Assembly (NCBI GenBank): GCA_964528595.1
Contig: CAZGTM010000117.1
Location: 1 to 6,241 of the forward strand
DNA from: CAYFKJ01 sp964528595
GTDB lineage: Bacteria > Pseudomonadota > Alphaproteobacteria > UBA2966
Reading direction: 5' to 3'
Length of the DNA: 6,241 bases
Under the pieces are notes generated by a model. That model did no database searches. It saw only the letters and a list, made by a program, of their open reading frames with translations, and was not told where the DNA came from. The translations under genes and the position numbers were made by a program. Of this stretch, positions 1 through 6,241 are shown piece by piece; positions within the stretch are counted from its first letter, which is position 1, and the number at the start of each line of letters is the position of its first letter.

Positions 1-24
1 GCTCTCCCGCTGAGCTACGCGCCC
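1..24 (-). tRNA. 5' end of a tRNA gene, probably tRNA-Val (partial)
   Basis: Read on the minus strand, the segment gives a 7-base acceptor strand GGGCGCG, then T8 and A9, a D stem GCTC pairing with GAGC, and a D loop AGCGGGA with the usual GG. This is the first third of a standard tRNA. The anticodon arm, T arm and 3' acceptor strand lie beyond the left edge, so acceptor pairing and anticodon cannot be checked. A GGGCG-type 5' end with this D arm resembles alphaproteobacterial tRNA-Val as I remember it, so the isotype is a recollection-based guess. A strong promoter-like sequence lies just upstream. Confidence 0.88.
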
Positions 25-41
25 TTGATTGGGTGGCCCTT

Positions 42-70
42 CGTATAGGGTCTGGCGACGGCCGCGTCAA
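42..70 (-). promoter_or_regulatory. Putative sigma70-type promoter of the tRNA gene
   Basis: On the minus strand a -35 element TTGACG (positions 70 to 65) is separated by exactly 17 bases from a -10 element TATACG (47 to 42). Five of six -35 bases and four of six -10 bases match consensus. Transcription would begin near position 35, about ten bases before the mature tRNA 5' end at 24, a normal leader length for a stable RNA gene. The AAGGGC just after the -10 is GC-rich, as in many stringently controlled stable RNA promoters, but that control is inference. Confidence 0.7.
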
Positions 71-91
71 GAATGGCGCCGCCGTTCCCCG

Positions 92-2134
92 TTAGAAATT
101 CTTGCACAGCCGGAGGGCGTCGAGGAGGGCGGCGTGAACGTTGCGCCCGGCGACGGCATCACCGATGCGATAGAGCGCGTAACTATCCCCGCCGCCGTCG
201 AGGGTGGGCTGGGACCGGCCCCCAATCAAGGCCTCGATATCGGTTTCACCCCGGTTGGACGAACCCGGTTTCAGCTCGAAATAGAGCCCATCCATGGGCA
301 GCGTGCCTTGCTCGACGATCACTTGATCGACGGTGCGCACCTCCTCCTGACCGCTGAACTCGTTGCAGAGGCGGGCGGCCAGGCGGTTGCCGTCGGGCGC
401 GACCGAAATGAGCCGCGAATTCGGTGTGAAGGTGACGCCGGCACCGTAGAGCGTTTCCATGTAGCCCGGCACATTCGTGGCGCCCAATTCCTGCGCGATG
501 CTGCGGTCGGGCGTGACGAATTCAACGGCGGTCCCGGCCGACCCGGCCACCACCTCGGCGCAGCTGACCGCCTGGTGCTGGCCGTTGTCGTCATAGATCA
601 ACACCTCGCCCCGCGGCGCAGCCTGGCCACCCAACACGTCCCAGACGCTGACGACATTTTCGGCGCCGTCGACAATGCCGGTATTGGGCAGGCCGCCGGT
701 GGCCACGACGACGATGTCGGGATGCTCCGCCTTGATATCCGGCAGTTCGGCGTAAGCGTTGAGGCGGACGTCAACGCCGAGGTGGCCGACCTCCGCCGCC
801 AGCCAGTCGGTGATGCCGATCAGATCGCGCCGGTGAGGTGCCCTGGCGGCCAGGGCGATCTGACCGCCGAGTTGGCCGTTGGCCTCGAACAGCACCACAT
901 CGTGTCCGCGCGCCGCGGACACGCGGGCCGCTTCAAGTCCCGCGGGACCGCCGCCCACGACCACGACCTTTCGCTTCGGTCCTTCCGACCGTTCGATGAC
1001 GTGGGGCAGGGTGGCTTCTCGGCCTGTCGCGGGATTGTGAGCGCACAGGGCCTCACCGCCTTCGTAGATGCGGTCGATGCAATAGCCTGCGCCGACGCAG
1101 TGCCGGATGCGGTCTTCCTCGCCGCGCATCAGCTTGGCGACGATGTGGGGGTCGGCCATGTGGGCCCGCGTCATGGCCACCATATCGGCCACGCCGGCCT
1201 CGATGACGTGCCGCGCAGTGGCGAGGTCGTTGATCTTGGTGGCGTGGAAGACCGGGATGGCGACGGCCTCCTTGATCCCCTTGGCCAGTTCGATGAAGGG
1301 CGCCGACGGCCGGCCCATACCGGGGATCATGCGGGCCAGGGCGCTGTCAGTGGCGACGTTGGAACCGGCGATGTTGAGAAAATCCAGCCTGCCGGTCTGG
1401 GCGTGATGGGCGGCGATGCGCAGGCACTCGGCAGCGTCGAGGCCGTCCTCCCAGATCTCGTCGCCCGACATGCGAAGACCGACGATGAAATCGTCGCCGA
1501 CCCGCATCCGGACTTCCTCCAGAACCTCGAGGCTGAAGCGCATGCGGTTTTCCAGACTGCCGCCGTAGTCGTCGGTTCGCCTGTTGACCGCCGGCGTCCA
1601 GAACTGGTCGATCATGTGGCCGGTGGCCAGCAATTCGACGCCGTCCAGGCCGCCGTCGCGGCAGCGCACGGCGGCGTCACCGTAGGCGGAGACCACGCGG
1701 CGAATGTCGGCGGCCTCCATTTCCTTGGGGAAGGCCCGGTGCTGCGGTTCCCTCACTGCCGACGGGCCGATCACCGGCAGCCAGTGTTCGACGTTCCAGT
1801 TGGTGCGCCGGCCCATGTGGGTGATCTGGCACATCAGGGCGGCACCGTGGGCGTGGACGCGGTCGGCGAATTCCTTGAAGTGCGGCACGATGCGGTCGCC
1901 GCTGATGTCAATCTGGCCGAAGGCGGAAGGAGAATCGGGCGCGATATTCGAAGAGCCCCCAAACATCGTCAGCGCCAGACCGCCCTTGGCCTTTTCCTCA
2001 TGATAGAGCTGATAACGTTGCTGTGGCAGGCCGTCCTCGACGTAGCCCGGCGAGTGCGACGTGCTCATCACCCGGTTCTTTAGGCGCAGGTGTTTGAGCT
2101 CGAAGGGCTGCAGCAGGGGGTCCTTGGAACTCAT
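92..2134 (-). CDS. Old-yellow-enzyme/FAD fusion oxidoreductase (NADH:flavin oxidoreductase, N-demethylase-like)
   Basis: The 680-residue protein has the two-part layout of trimethylamine dehydrogenase and 2,4-dienoyl-CoA reductase. Residues 1-380 form an FMN-binding TIM barrel, with H173, the signature NRRTDDYGGSLENR at 184-197, and TR at 322-323 in the phosphate-binding end. Residues 388-680 form an FAD/NAD-binding region with VVVGGGPAGLEAA (391-403), acidic E417 after the second strand, and RIGDA (656-660) for the flavin. Family knowledge predicts cytosolic FMN, FAD and usually a 4Fe-4S cluster. The cluster region has C346, C352 and C364, but A349 sits where a fourth Cys is expected. By alignment, S28 replaces the Cys that binds FMN covalently in trimethylamine dehydrogenase. 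The N-terminal and barrel sequence recalls N-methylproline/dimethylglycine demethylase-like proteins (StcD, DgcA); dienoyl reductase or another amine dehydrogenase remains possible. The ATG has GAGGA nine bases upstream, overlapping the gph stop, so the two genes are likely one operon. Family is sure; substrate is not. Confidence 0.93.
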   Translation of the reverse strand: MSSKDPLLQPFELKHLRLKNRVMSTSHSPGYVEDGLPQQRYQLYHEEKAKGGLALTMFGGSSNIAPDSPSAFGQIDISGDRIVPHFKEFADRVHAHGAALMCQITHMGRRTNWNVEHWLPVIGPSAVREPQHRAFPKEMEAADIRRVVSAYGDAAVRCRDGGLDGVELLATGHMIDQFWTPAVNRRTDDYGGSLENRMRFSLEVLEEVRMRVGDDFIVGLRMSGDEIWEDGLDAAECLRIAAHHAQTGRLDFLNIAGSNVATDSALARMIPGMGRPSAPFIELAKGIKEAVAIPVFHATKINDLATARHVIEAGVADMVAMTRAHMADPHIVAKLMRGEEDRIRHCVGAGYCIDRIYEGGEALCAHNPATGREATLPHVIERSEGPKRKVVVVGGGPAGLEAARVSAARGHDVVLFEANGQLGGQIALAARAPHRRDLIGITDWLAAEVGHLGVDVRLNAYAELPDIKAEHPDIVVVATGGLPNTGIVDGAENVVSVWDVLGGQAAPRGEVLIYDDNGQHQAVSCAEVVAGSAGTAVEFVTPDRSIAQELGATNVPGYMETLYGAGVTFTPNSRLISVAPDGNRLAARLCNEFSGQEEVRTVDQVIVEQGTLPMDGLYFELKPGSSNRGETDIEALIGGRSQPTLDGGGDSYALYRIGDAVAGRNVHAALLDALRLCKNF

Positions 2135-2143
2135 GCGCCCAGT

Positions 2144-2148
2144 TCCTC
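2144..2148 (-). promoter_or_regulatory. Shine-Dalgarno of the oxidoreductase gene, overlapping the gph stop codon
   Basis: GAGGA on the minus strand lies nine bases before the ATG at 2134 and shares bases with the TGA stop of the upstream phosphatase gene (2149 to 2147). It fixes the oxidoreductase start and suggests translational coupling between the two genes. Confidence 0.75.
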
Positions 2149-2860
2149 ACATGACGGCGGCGATAGCGTCCGGCAGCTCGGCGTACGAATCGATCACCCG
2201 GTCGGCGCCCAGTTCGACGGCGGGGATCTTGGTGTAGCCGAAGGAGACGACGATCACCGGTACGCTGGAATTGCGGGCGGCGTTCACGTCGACCTCCGAA
2301 TCACCGATCATCACGGCGCGCTTGGGATCCACCCCCAACGCCCCGATGGTCGAAACGAGATGGGCCGAGTCGGGCTTGCGCACGCTGAGGGCATCGCCAC
2401 CCAGCACCGCGCCGAAATAATAGTCGATGCGCAGATCGGCCAGCAGCCGCTTGGCCAGCAGCGTGGGTTTGTTGGTGCACACCGCCATCGGCACCTGGGC
2501 CATGGCGAGTGCCTCCAGGACCTGGATGACGCCCTCGAACATGCGGCTGTTGGCTGAAAGGTTCTGGCTGTAATAGGCCAGGGCGGAAGCCCAATGGCGG
2601 TCCAGTTCGGGATCGTCCAGCGCCTCGCCCGTAGTCTCGAAGCCGAGCTGGATCATGCGCCTGAGACCGCCGCCGATCAGGCCGCGCACGGCGTCGGCCG
2701 AGACTTCATCCCGCCCCGCCGACGTCAAGGCAAAGTTTGTTGCGGCGCAGAGATCCGGCGCGGTGTCGACCAGCGTGCCGTCGAGATCGAACACGACGGC
2801 GCTTGGCAGGGGGGCGTTGAATGACGGGAAGGCGTTGGCTTTGGCGGCTTCTGCGGGCAT
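2147..2860 (-). CDS. gph: HAD-family phosphatase, phosphoglycolate phosphatase
   Basis: The 237-residue cytosolic protein carries all HAD motifs in order: FDLDGT (24-29; D25 nucleophile, D27 general acid/base), a helical cap between roughly residues 35 and 100, CTNKP with T129, K162 in RKPDS, and IGDSEVD with D187 and D191 for Mg2+. Length and motif wording fit Gph, which hydrolyses 2-phosphoglycolate to glycolate; this product arises from DNA 3'-end repair and, in carbon-fixing cells, from RuBisCO oxygenation. Related HAD phosphatases with other substrates cannot be excluded. The reading frame stays open upstream to 3172, but that would overlap glmU and add unrelated sequence. I chose ATG at 2860 because GGAAG lies four bases upstream, a somewhat short spacing; an ATG at 2884 adds eight residues and has no good ribosome site. 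The gene lies divergent to glmU and twelve bases ahead of the oxidoreductase gene. Confidence 0.92.
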   Translation of the reverse strand: MPAEAAKANAFPSFNAPLPSAVVFDLDGTLVDTAPDLCAATNFALTSAGRDEVSADAVRGLIGGGLRRMIQLGFETTGEALDDPELDRHWASALAYYSQNLSANSRMFEGVIQVLEALAMAQVPMAVCTNKPTLLAKRLLADLRIDYYFGAVLGGDALSVRKPDSAHLVSTIGALGVDPKRAVMIGDSEVDVNAARNSSVPVIVVSFGYTKIPAVELGADRVIDSYAELPDAIAAVM

Positions 2861-3024
2861 GGAACTTCCGTAAGAACTCGACATAAAACGTGACTTGGCG
2901 CGGTACCTCGGGCTGTGGCAAGTTCCGCCCGCAACCGCCTGCGCGTTCTTTGTAGTCGCCCGACGGTCCACGACAAAGCAAATTCCGGCCTTAATCCCAT
3001 TCAGGTGCGAACTCATACGTTGAA
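2861..3024. other. Divergent intergenic region between gph and glmU
   Basis: These 164 bases separate two divergent genes and must hold both promoters, or at least their leaders. I see one weak promoter candidate toward gph (2949-2976) and only a very weak one toward glmU: TTAATC at 2991-2996, 17 bases, CATACG at 3014-3019. There is a 7-base inverted repeat, GGAACTT at 2861-2867 against AAGTTCC at 2920-2926, and a 6-base one, CTTTGT at 2948-2953 against ACAAAG at 2973-2978. I see no credible small gene or known riboswitch. Confidence 0.7.
2949..2976 (-). promoter_or_regulatory. Candidate promoter for gph and the oxidoreductase gene
   Basis: On the minus strand TTGTCG (2976 to 2971) and TACAAA (2954 to 2949) are separated by 16 bases; each element matches the sigma70 consensus at four of six positions. 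Transcription would start near 2942, leaving a leader of about 80 bases before the gph ATG. The two elements are partly complementary to each other, so the inverted repeat here may be a by-product. The match is weak enough to arise by chance. Confidence 0.25.
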
Positions 3025-4413
3025 ATGACCGATTACCCGCGCAATTCCCCCCTCGCGTCCGTGGTTCTGGCCGCCGGACAAAGTACCCGCATGAACTCCG
3101 CCACCTCCAAAGTTCTTCACCGCATTGCCGGCATGCCGCTGCTCGGTCATGTTTTGGCGGCGGTCGGCGCACTGGGCTGTGAAAAATCGGTCGTCGTGGT
3201 CGGCGTCGGGCAGGACGACGTGGCGGCTCTGGCGACGGATCATGGCGCGGAAACCGCGCTGCAAAATCCGCCCGTCGGTACCGGCCACGCCGTGATGCAG
3301 GCCCGCGAGGCGCTAGATGGTTTTGCGGGCGATGTCCTTGTGGTCTATGGCGACACGCCGCTGATCACGCCCGCGACTTTGCATGCCATGATCGAGCGTC
3401 GCCATGAAAAAGACGATCCCGCCGTCGTCGTCTACGGCTTCCGGCCCGAGGATCCGGCACTTTACGGCCGCTTGGTGCGCAACAAGCAAGGCCAAGTCAC
3501 CCGCATTGTCGAGGCGCGCGACGCCAACAAGCGCCAGCAGGCGATCAAGCTCTGCAACGGCGGCGCGATGGTGATGGACGGTTCCGTTCTATTTGAATTG
3601 CTGGACGCCACGGACAACGACAACGCCAAGGGCGAATACTACCTCACCGACATCGTCGCGGCGGCGGTGAAAAAAGGCCGTGTCTGCGCGGCGGTGGAGG
3701 GACCGGAAGAAGACGTCATGGGCGTCGATCACCGCGCCGCCCTGGCCCTGGCGGAAAACCGCATGCAGGACCGTCTGCGGAACCGGGCCATGGCGGCCGG
3801 CGCCACGATGACGGATCCCTCAAGCGTCTATCTCTCAGCCGATACCCAACTTGGCCGCGACGTCGCCATTGAGCCCAACGTGTTCTTCGGGCCCGGCGTG
3901 ACGGTCGGCGATGACGTGACCATCAAGGCGTTCAGCCATATCGAAGGCGCAACCGTCGCCGCCGGCGCCACCGTCGGGCCGTTTGCCCGTCTCAGACCCG
4001 GCGCGGACCTGGCCGAGGGTGCGCGCGTCGGCAATTTCGTCGAGGTCAAGAACGCCGCCATCGAGGCCGGCGCCAAGGTCAACCATCTGACCTACGTCGG
4101 CGACGCCCGTGTGGGGATGCGCGCCAACATCGGCGCCGGCACCATCACCTGTAACTACGACGGCTACAACAAGTCGCATACCGACATCGGCGCCGACGCT
4201 TTCATCGGTTCCAACACGGCGTTGGTTGCGCCTGTGAAAGTGGGCGACGGCGCGGTCGTGGGCGCCGGCAGCACCATCACCGAGGACGTCCAGCAGGACG
4301 CCGTTGCGGTCACACGGGCCGAGCAGAAACAAATCCCGGGCGGGGCGGAACGCCTGCGCGCCCGCAAGACGGCGGAAAAAGCGGCCCGGGCCAAACAAGC
4401 GAAAGAGGAATAG
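3025..4413 (+). CDS. glmU: Bifunctional GlcNAc-1-P uridyltransferase / glucosamine-1-P N-acetyltransferase
   Basis: The 462-residue cytosolic enzyme acetylates glucosamine-1-phosphate with acetyl-CoA and then couples GlcNAc-1-phosphate to UTP, giving UDP-GlcNAc for peptidoglycan and lipid A. Residues 12-240 are the uridyltransferase: LAAGQSTRM (15-23), K29 in SKVLH, QNPPVGTGHA (80-89), YGDTPL (108-113) with Mg2+ ligand D110, E163, N178 and GEYYLTD (203-209). Residues 265-430 are a left-handed beta-helix of hexapeptide repeats with the acetyltransferase residues R324, K342, H354, Y357, NYDG (377-380) and K383. The tail from 441 is Lys/Arg/Ala/Glu-rich, probably helical. Length is close to the E. 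coli enzyme. Oddities: S28 replaces the usual Pro before KVLH, and GVDHR (233-237) replaces the usual GVNNR. ATG 3025 is the first start after an in-frame TAA at 2992-2994, and no Shine-Dalgarno is visible. glmS follows after three bases. Confidence 0.98.
   Translation: MTDYPRNSPLASVVLAAGQSTRMNSATSKVLHRIAGMPLLGHVLAAVGALGCEKSVVVVGVGQDDVAALATDHGAETALQNPPVGTGHAVMQAREALDGFAGDVLVVYGDTPLITPATLHAMIERRHEKDDPAVVVYGFRPEDPALYGRLVRNKQGQVTRIVEARDANKRQQAIKLCNGGAMVMDGSVLFELLDATDNDNAKGEYYLTDIVAAAVKKGRVCAAVEGPEEDVMGVDHRAALALAENRMQDRLRNRAMAAGATMTDPSSVYLSADTQLGRDVAIEPNVFFGPGVTVGDDVTIKAFSHIEGATVAAGATVGPFARLRPGADLAEGARVGNFVEVKNAAIEAGAKVNHLTYVGDARVGMRANIGAGTITCNYDGYNKSHTDIGADAFIGSNTALVAPVKVGDGAVVGAGSTITEDVQQDAVAVTRAEQKQIPGGAERLRARKTAEKAARAKQAKEE
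4405..4409 (+). promoter_or_regulatory. Shine-Dalgarno of glmS inside the end of glmU
   Basis: GAGGA formed by the last two sense codons of glmU (both Glu) lies seven bases before the glmS ATG. Only three bases separate the glmU TAG from that ATG, which favours translational coupling and supports the chosen glmS start. Confidence 0.85.
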
Positions 4414-4416
4414 GCG

Positions 4417-6240
4417 ATGTGTGGGATTGTCGGCGTCATCGGCCAGGAAGGGGTCTCTCCCCGGCTCATCGAAGGGCTGCGGCGTCTGGAATACCGGGGC
4501 TATGACTCGGCCGGCATCGCAACGCTGGTCAATGGCCATATCGACCGCCGCCGGGCCGAAGGCAAGCTCGTGAACCTGGAGGAGAAAGTCGCGGACGAGC
4601 CCATCGCCGGCGACATCGGCATCGGCCACACGCGCTGGGCCACCCACGGCGTGCCCAACGAGGTCAACGCCCACCCCCACGCCACCAGCCGCGTCGCCCT
4701 AGTGCACAACGGCATCATCGAGAACTACAGCGAGATCCGCGACGAGCTGGCCGAGGCCGGCTGCAACTTCGCCTCCGACACCGATACCGAAGTCGTCGTG
4801 CAGTTGATTTCCCACCTGATCGCCGAGGGCGACGATCCCGTGGCGGCGACCGGCAAGGCTCTGGGCCGGCTGGAGGGCGCCTTTGCGCTGGCCATCATCT
4901 TCGCCGGCGACCATGACCTGATGATCGGCGCCCGGCGCGGCAGCCCGCTGGTGGTCGGCTGGGGCGAGGGCGAGATGTTCCTCGGCTCCGACGCCATGGC
5001 GCTGGCCGGACTGTCCGACCGCGTGACGTACCTCGAGGAAGGCGACTGGGCCGTGCTTTCCCGCACCAACGCCGAGTTCCGCAACGCCGACGGTGAAGTC
5101 GTGGACCGCGAGATCAAGCTTTCCTCCATCTCCGGCGGCCTGGTGGGCAAGGGCAACCACCGCCACTTCATGATGAAGGAAATCTACGAACAGCCCGCCG
5201 TCATCGGCGAGACACTCAACGCCTACTTCAATCCCGCCAGCCGCACCATCCAGCTGCCCGCGGCGCCGTTCGATCTGGCGACCGTTCCCAAGGTCACGGT
5301 GATCGCCTGCGGCACCTCGTTCTACGCCGCGATGATCGCCAAGTACTGGTTCGAGCAGGTGGCGGGACTGGCCGTCGACATCGACATCGCCTCGGAATTC
5401 CGCTACCGCTCCGCGCCGTTGCCCGAAGGCGGGCTGGCGCTCTTCATCTCGCAATCGGGCGAGACCGCCGACACCCTGGCCGCCATGCGCTTCGCCAAGG
5501 AACACGGCCAGCACACCGCCGTCATTGTCAACGTGCCGGAAAGCTCCATGGCGCGGGAGGCGGACTATCTTCTGCCGACCCACGCAGGGCCCGAAATCGG
5601 CGTCGCCTCCACTAAGGCCTTCACATGCCAACTCGTCATGCTGGCCTGCTTCGTCATCGCCACGGCCTCGGCACGCGGCGCCATCGACGAGGCCGAGGAA
5701 GCGCATCTTTCCGCCGCCATCGCCGAGGTGCCGTCGCGCGCCTCCGAGGTCCTCAACCACGACGAACGATTGCAGGACCTGGCCCAGGACGTGGCGGAGG
5801 CCCGCGATATCCTCTACATCGGCCGCGGCGTCTCCTACCCCATCGCCCTGGAAGGCGCGCTGAAGCTCAAGGAGATCTCCTACATCCACGCCGAAGGATT
5901 CGCGGCGGGCGAGCTCAAGCATGGCCCCATCGCGCTGATCGACGAGACCGTGCCGGTCATCGTCATCGCCCCCTCGGACGACTTGTTCGACAAGACCGCT
6001 TCCAACATGCAGGAGGTCATCTCGCGCGGCGCGCGGGTGGTATTCCTGTCCGACGAGGCCGGCATCGCCAAACTGGGGAAGGCCGCGGAGGCCAGCATCG
6101 CGCTGCCCGCCGTCGACCCCTTCGTCGCCCCGATCCTCTACGCCATCCCGGTTCAGCTCCTGGCCTACCACGTTGCCGTCGCCAAAGGCACCGACGTCGA
6201 CCAGCCGCGCAATCTGGCGAAGTCGGTGACGGTGGAGTAG
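4417..6240 (+). CDS. glmS: Glutamine--fructose-6-phosphate aminotransferase (isomerizing)
   Basis: The 607-residue cytosolic enzyme (E. coli has 609) transfers ammonia from glutamine to fructose-6-phosphate, giving glucosamine-6-phosphate, the committed step of amino-sugar synthesis. Residues 2-240 are the N-terminal glutaminase: nucleophile C2 exposed after Met removal (MCGIVG), EYRGYDSAG (25-33), HTRWATHG (71-78), HNGIIENY (97-104) and D123. Residues 290-607 hold two SIS sugar-isomerase domains: ACGTS (297-301), SQSGET (345-350), STKAF (398-402), K483 and E486 in LKLKEIS, ELKHGP (499-504) with H502, and the conserved C-terminal tail with K602, which forms the sugar Schiff base in E. coli. 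All catalytic residues I can place are present. The gene is complete, ends one base before the window edge, and follows glmU in an operon. The fused glutaminase and isomerase halves separate it from simple SIS proteins. Confidence 0.99.
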   Translation: MCGIVGVIGQEGVSPRLIEGLRRLEYRGYDSAGIATLVNGHIDRRRAEGKLVNLEEKVADEPIAGDIGIGHTRWATHGVPNEVNAHPHATSRVALVHNGIIENYSEIRDELAEAGCNFASDTDTEVVVQLISHLIAEGDDPVAATGKALGRLEGAFALAIIFAGDHDLMIGARRGSPLVVGWGEGEMFLGSDAMALAGLSDRVTYLEEGDWAVLSRTNAEFRNADGEVVDREIKLSSISGGLVGKGNHRHFMMKEIYEQPAVIGETLNAYFNPASRTIQLPAAPFDLATVPKVTVIACGTSFYAAMIAKYWFEQVAGLAVDIDIASEFRYRSAPLPEGGLALFISQSGETADTLAAMRFAKEHGQHTAVIVNVPESSMAREADYLLPTHAGPEIGVASTKAFTCQLVMLACFVIATASARGAIDEAEEAHLSAAIAEVPSRASEVLNHDERLQDLAQDVAEARDILYIGRGVSYPIALEGALKLKEISYIHAEGFAAGELKHGPIALIDETVPVIVIAPSDDLFDKTASNMQEVISRGARVVFLSDEAGIAKLGKAAEASIALPAVDPFVAPILYAIPVQLLAYHVAVAKGTDVDQPRNLAKSVTVE

Positions 6241-6241
6241 T

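Noticed and set aside
29..2083. Plus-strand open frame of 684 codons opposite the oxidoreductase gene
   Set aside because: It is codon-aligned with the minus-strand gene, so it stays open simply because that GC-rich gene avoids TTA, CTA and TCA codons. The product shows no family motif, whereas the minus-strand product has clear flavoenzyme motifs and a ribosome site.
2090..2557. Plus-strand open frame of 155 codons opposite gph
   Set aside because: It lies antisense to a well-supported phosphatase gene, and its composition and lack of motifs fit a shadow frame.
2948..2978. Inverted repeat CTTTGT / ACAAAG as a transcription factor operator or terminator
   Set aside because: There are only six matching bases per arm with a 19-base gap and no T-run, and it coincides with the candidate gph promoter elements, which are partly complementary by nature.
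2861..3172. N-terminal extension of the phosphatase frame up to 3172
   Set aside because: It would overlap the glmU start on the other strand and add over 100 residues unlike HAD proteins; the family normally starts shortly before the DxDGT motif.
4410..4420. A glmS ribozyme or riboswitch ahead of glmS
   Set aside because: Only three bases separate glmU and glmS, and the known ribozyme belongs mainly to Gram-positive bacteria; there is no room for it here.
3835..4680. Minus-strand open frame of 281 codons across the glmU-glmS junction
   Set aside because: It is an in-register antisense shadow ending at a TCA codon of glmU (3835-3837), with no recognisable domain.
4699..6171. Minus-strand open frame of 490 codons opposite glmS
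   Set aside because: It is codon-aligned antisense to glmS and ends exactly where glmS uses a CTA codon (4699-4701). The Asp/Gly/His/Val-rich composition is typical of a shadow frame.

Overview
The window is a compact, GC-rich bacterial chromosome segment holding four protein genes, all apparently intact, and the 5' end of one tRNA gene. GC-rich third positions, the tRNA 5' sequence and the divergent arrangement of gph against glmU-glmS suggest an alphaproteobacterium, probably Rhodospirillales-like. This is inferred from general resemblance, with no database comparison.

Layout: (1) positions 1-24, minus strand, 5' part of a tRNA (most likely tRNA-Val) leaving the left edge, with a good sigma70-type promoter at 42-70. 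(2) 92-2134, minus strand, a 680-residue flavin oxidoreductase: an old-yellow-enzyme barrel fused to an FAD/NAD-binding part, of the trimethylamine dehydrogenase / 2,4-dienoyl-CoA reductase / N-demethylase type. (3) 2147-2860, minus strand, a HAD phosphatase matching phosphoglycolate phosphatase (gph), directly upstream of the oxidoreductase gene and likely co-transcribed with it. (4) 2861-3024, a 164-base divergent intergenic region. (5) 3025-4413, plus strand, glmU. (6) 4417-6240, plus strand, glmS, three bases after glmU; its Shine-Dalgarno sequence lies in the last codons of glmU.

GlmS makes glucosamine-6-phosphate from fructose-6-phosphate and glutamine. GlmU acetylates glucosamine-1-phosphate and uridylylates the product to UDP-GlcNAc, the precursor of peptidoglycan and lipid A. 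The intermediate mutase, GlmM, is not in the window. Gph clears 2-phosphoglycolate. The physiological substrate of the oxidoreductase cannot be read from sequence; secondary or tertiary N-methyl amines are a reasonable guess.

I found no mobile element, CRISPR array, defence system, long repeat or clearly novel system. The points most worth checking are family-level residue changes in the oxidoreductase (an incomplete Cys set for the expected 4Fe-4S cluster) and in GlmU, the lack of a Shine-Dalgarno sequence at glmU, and the tightly packed tRNA promoter.
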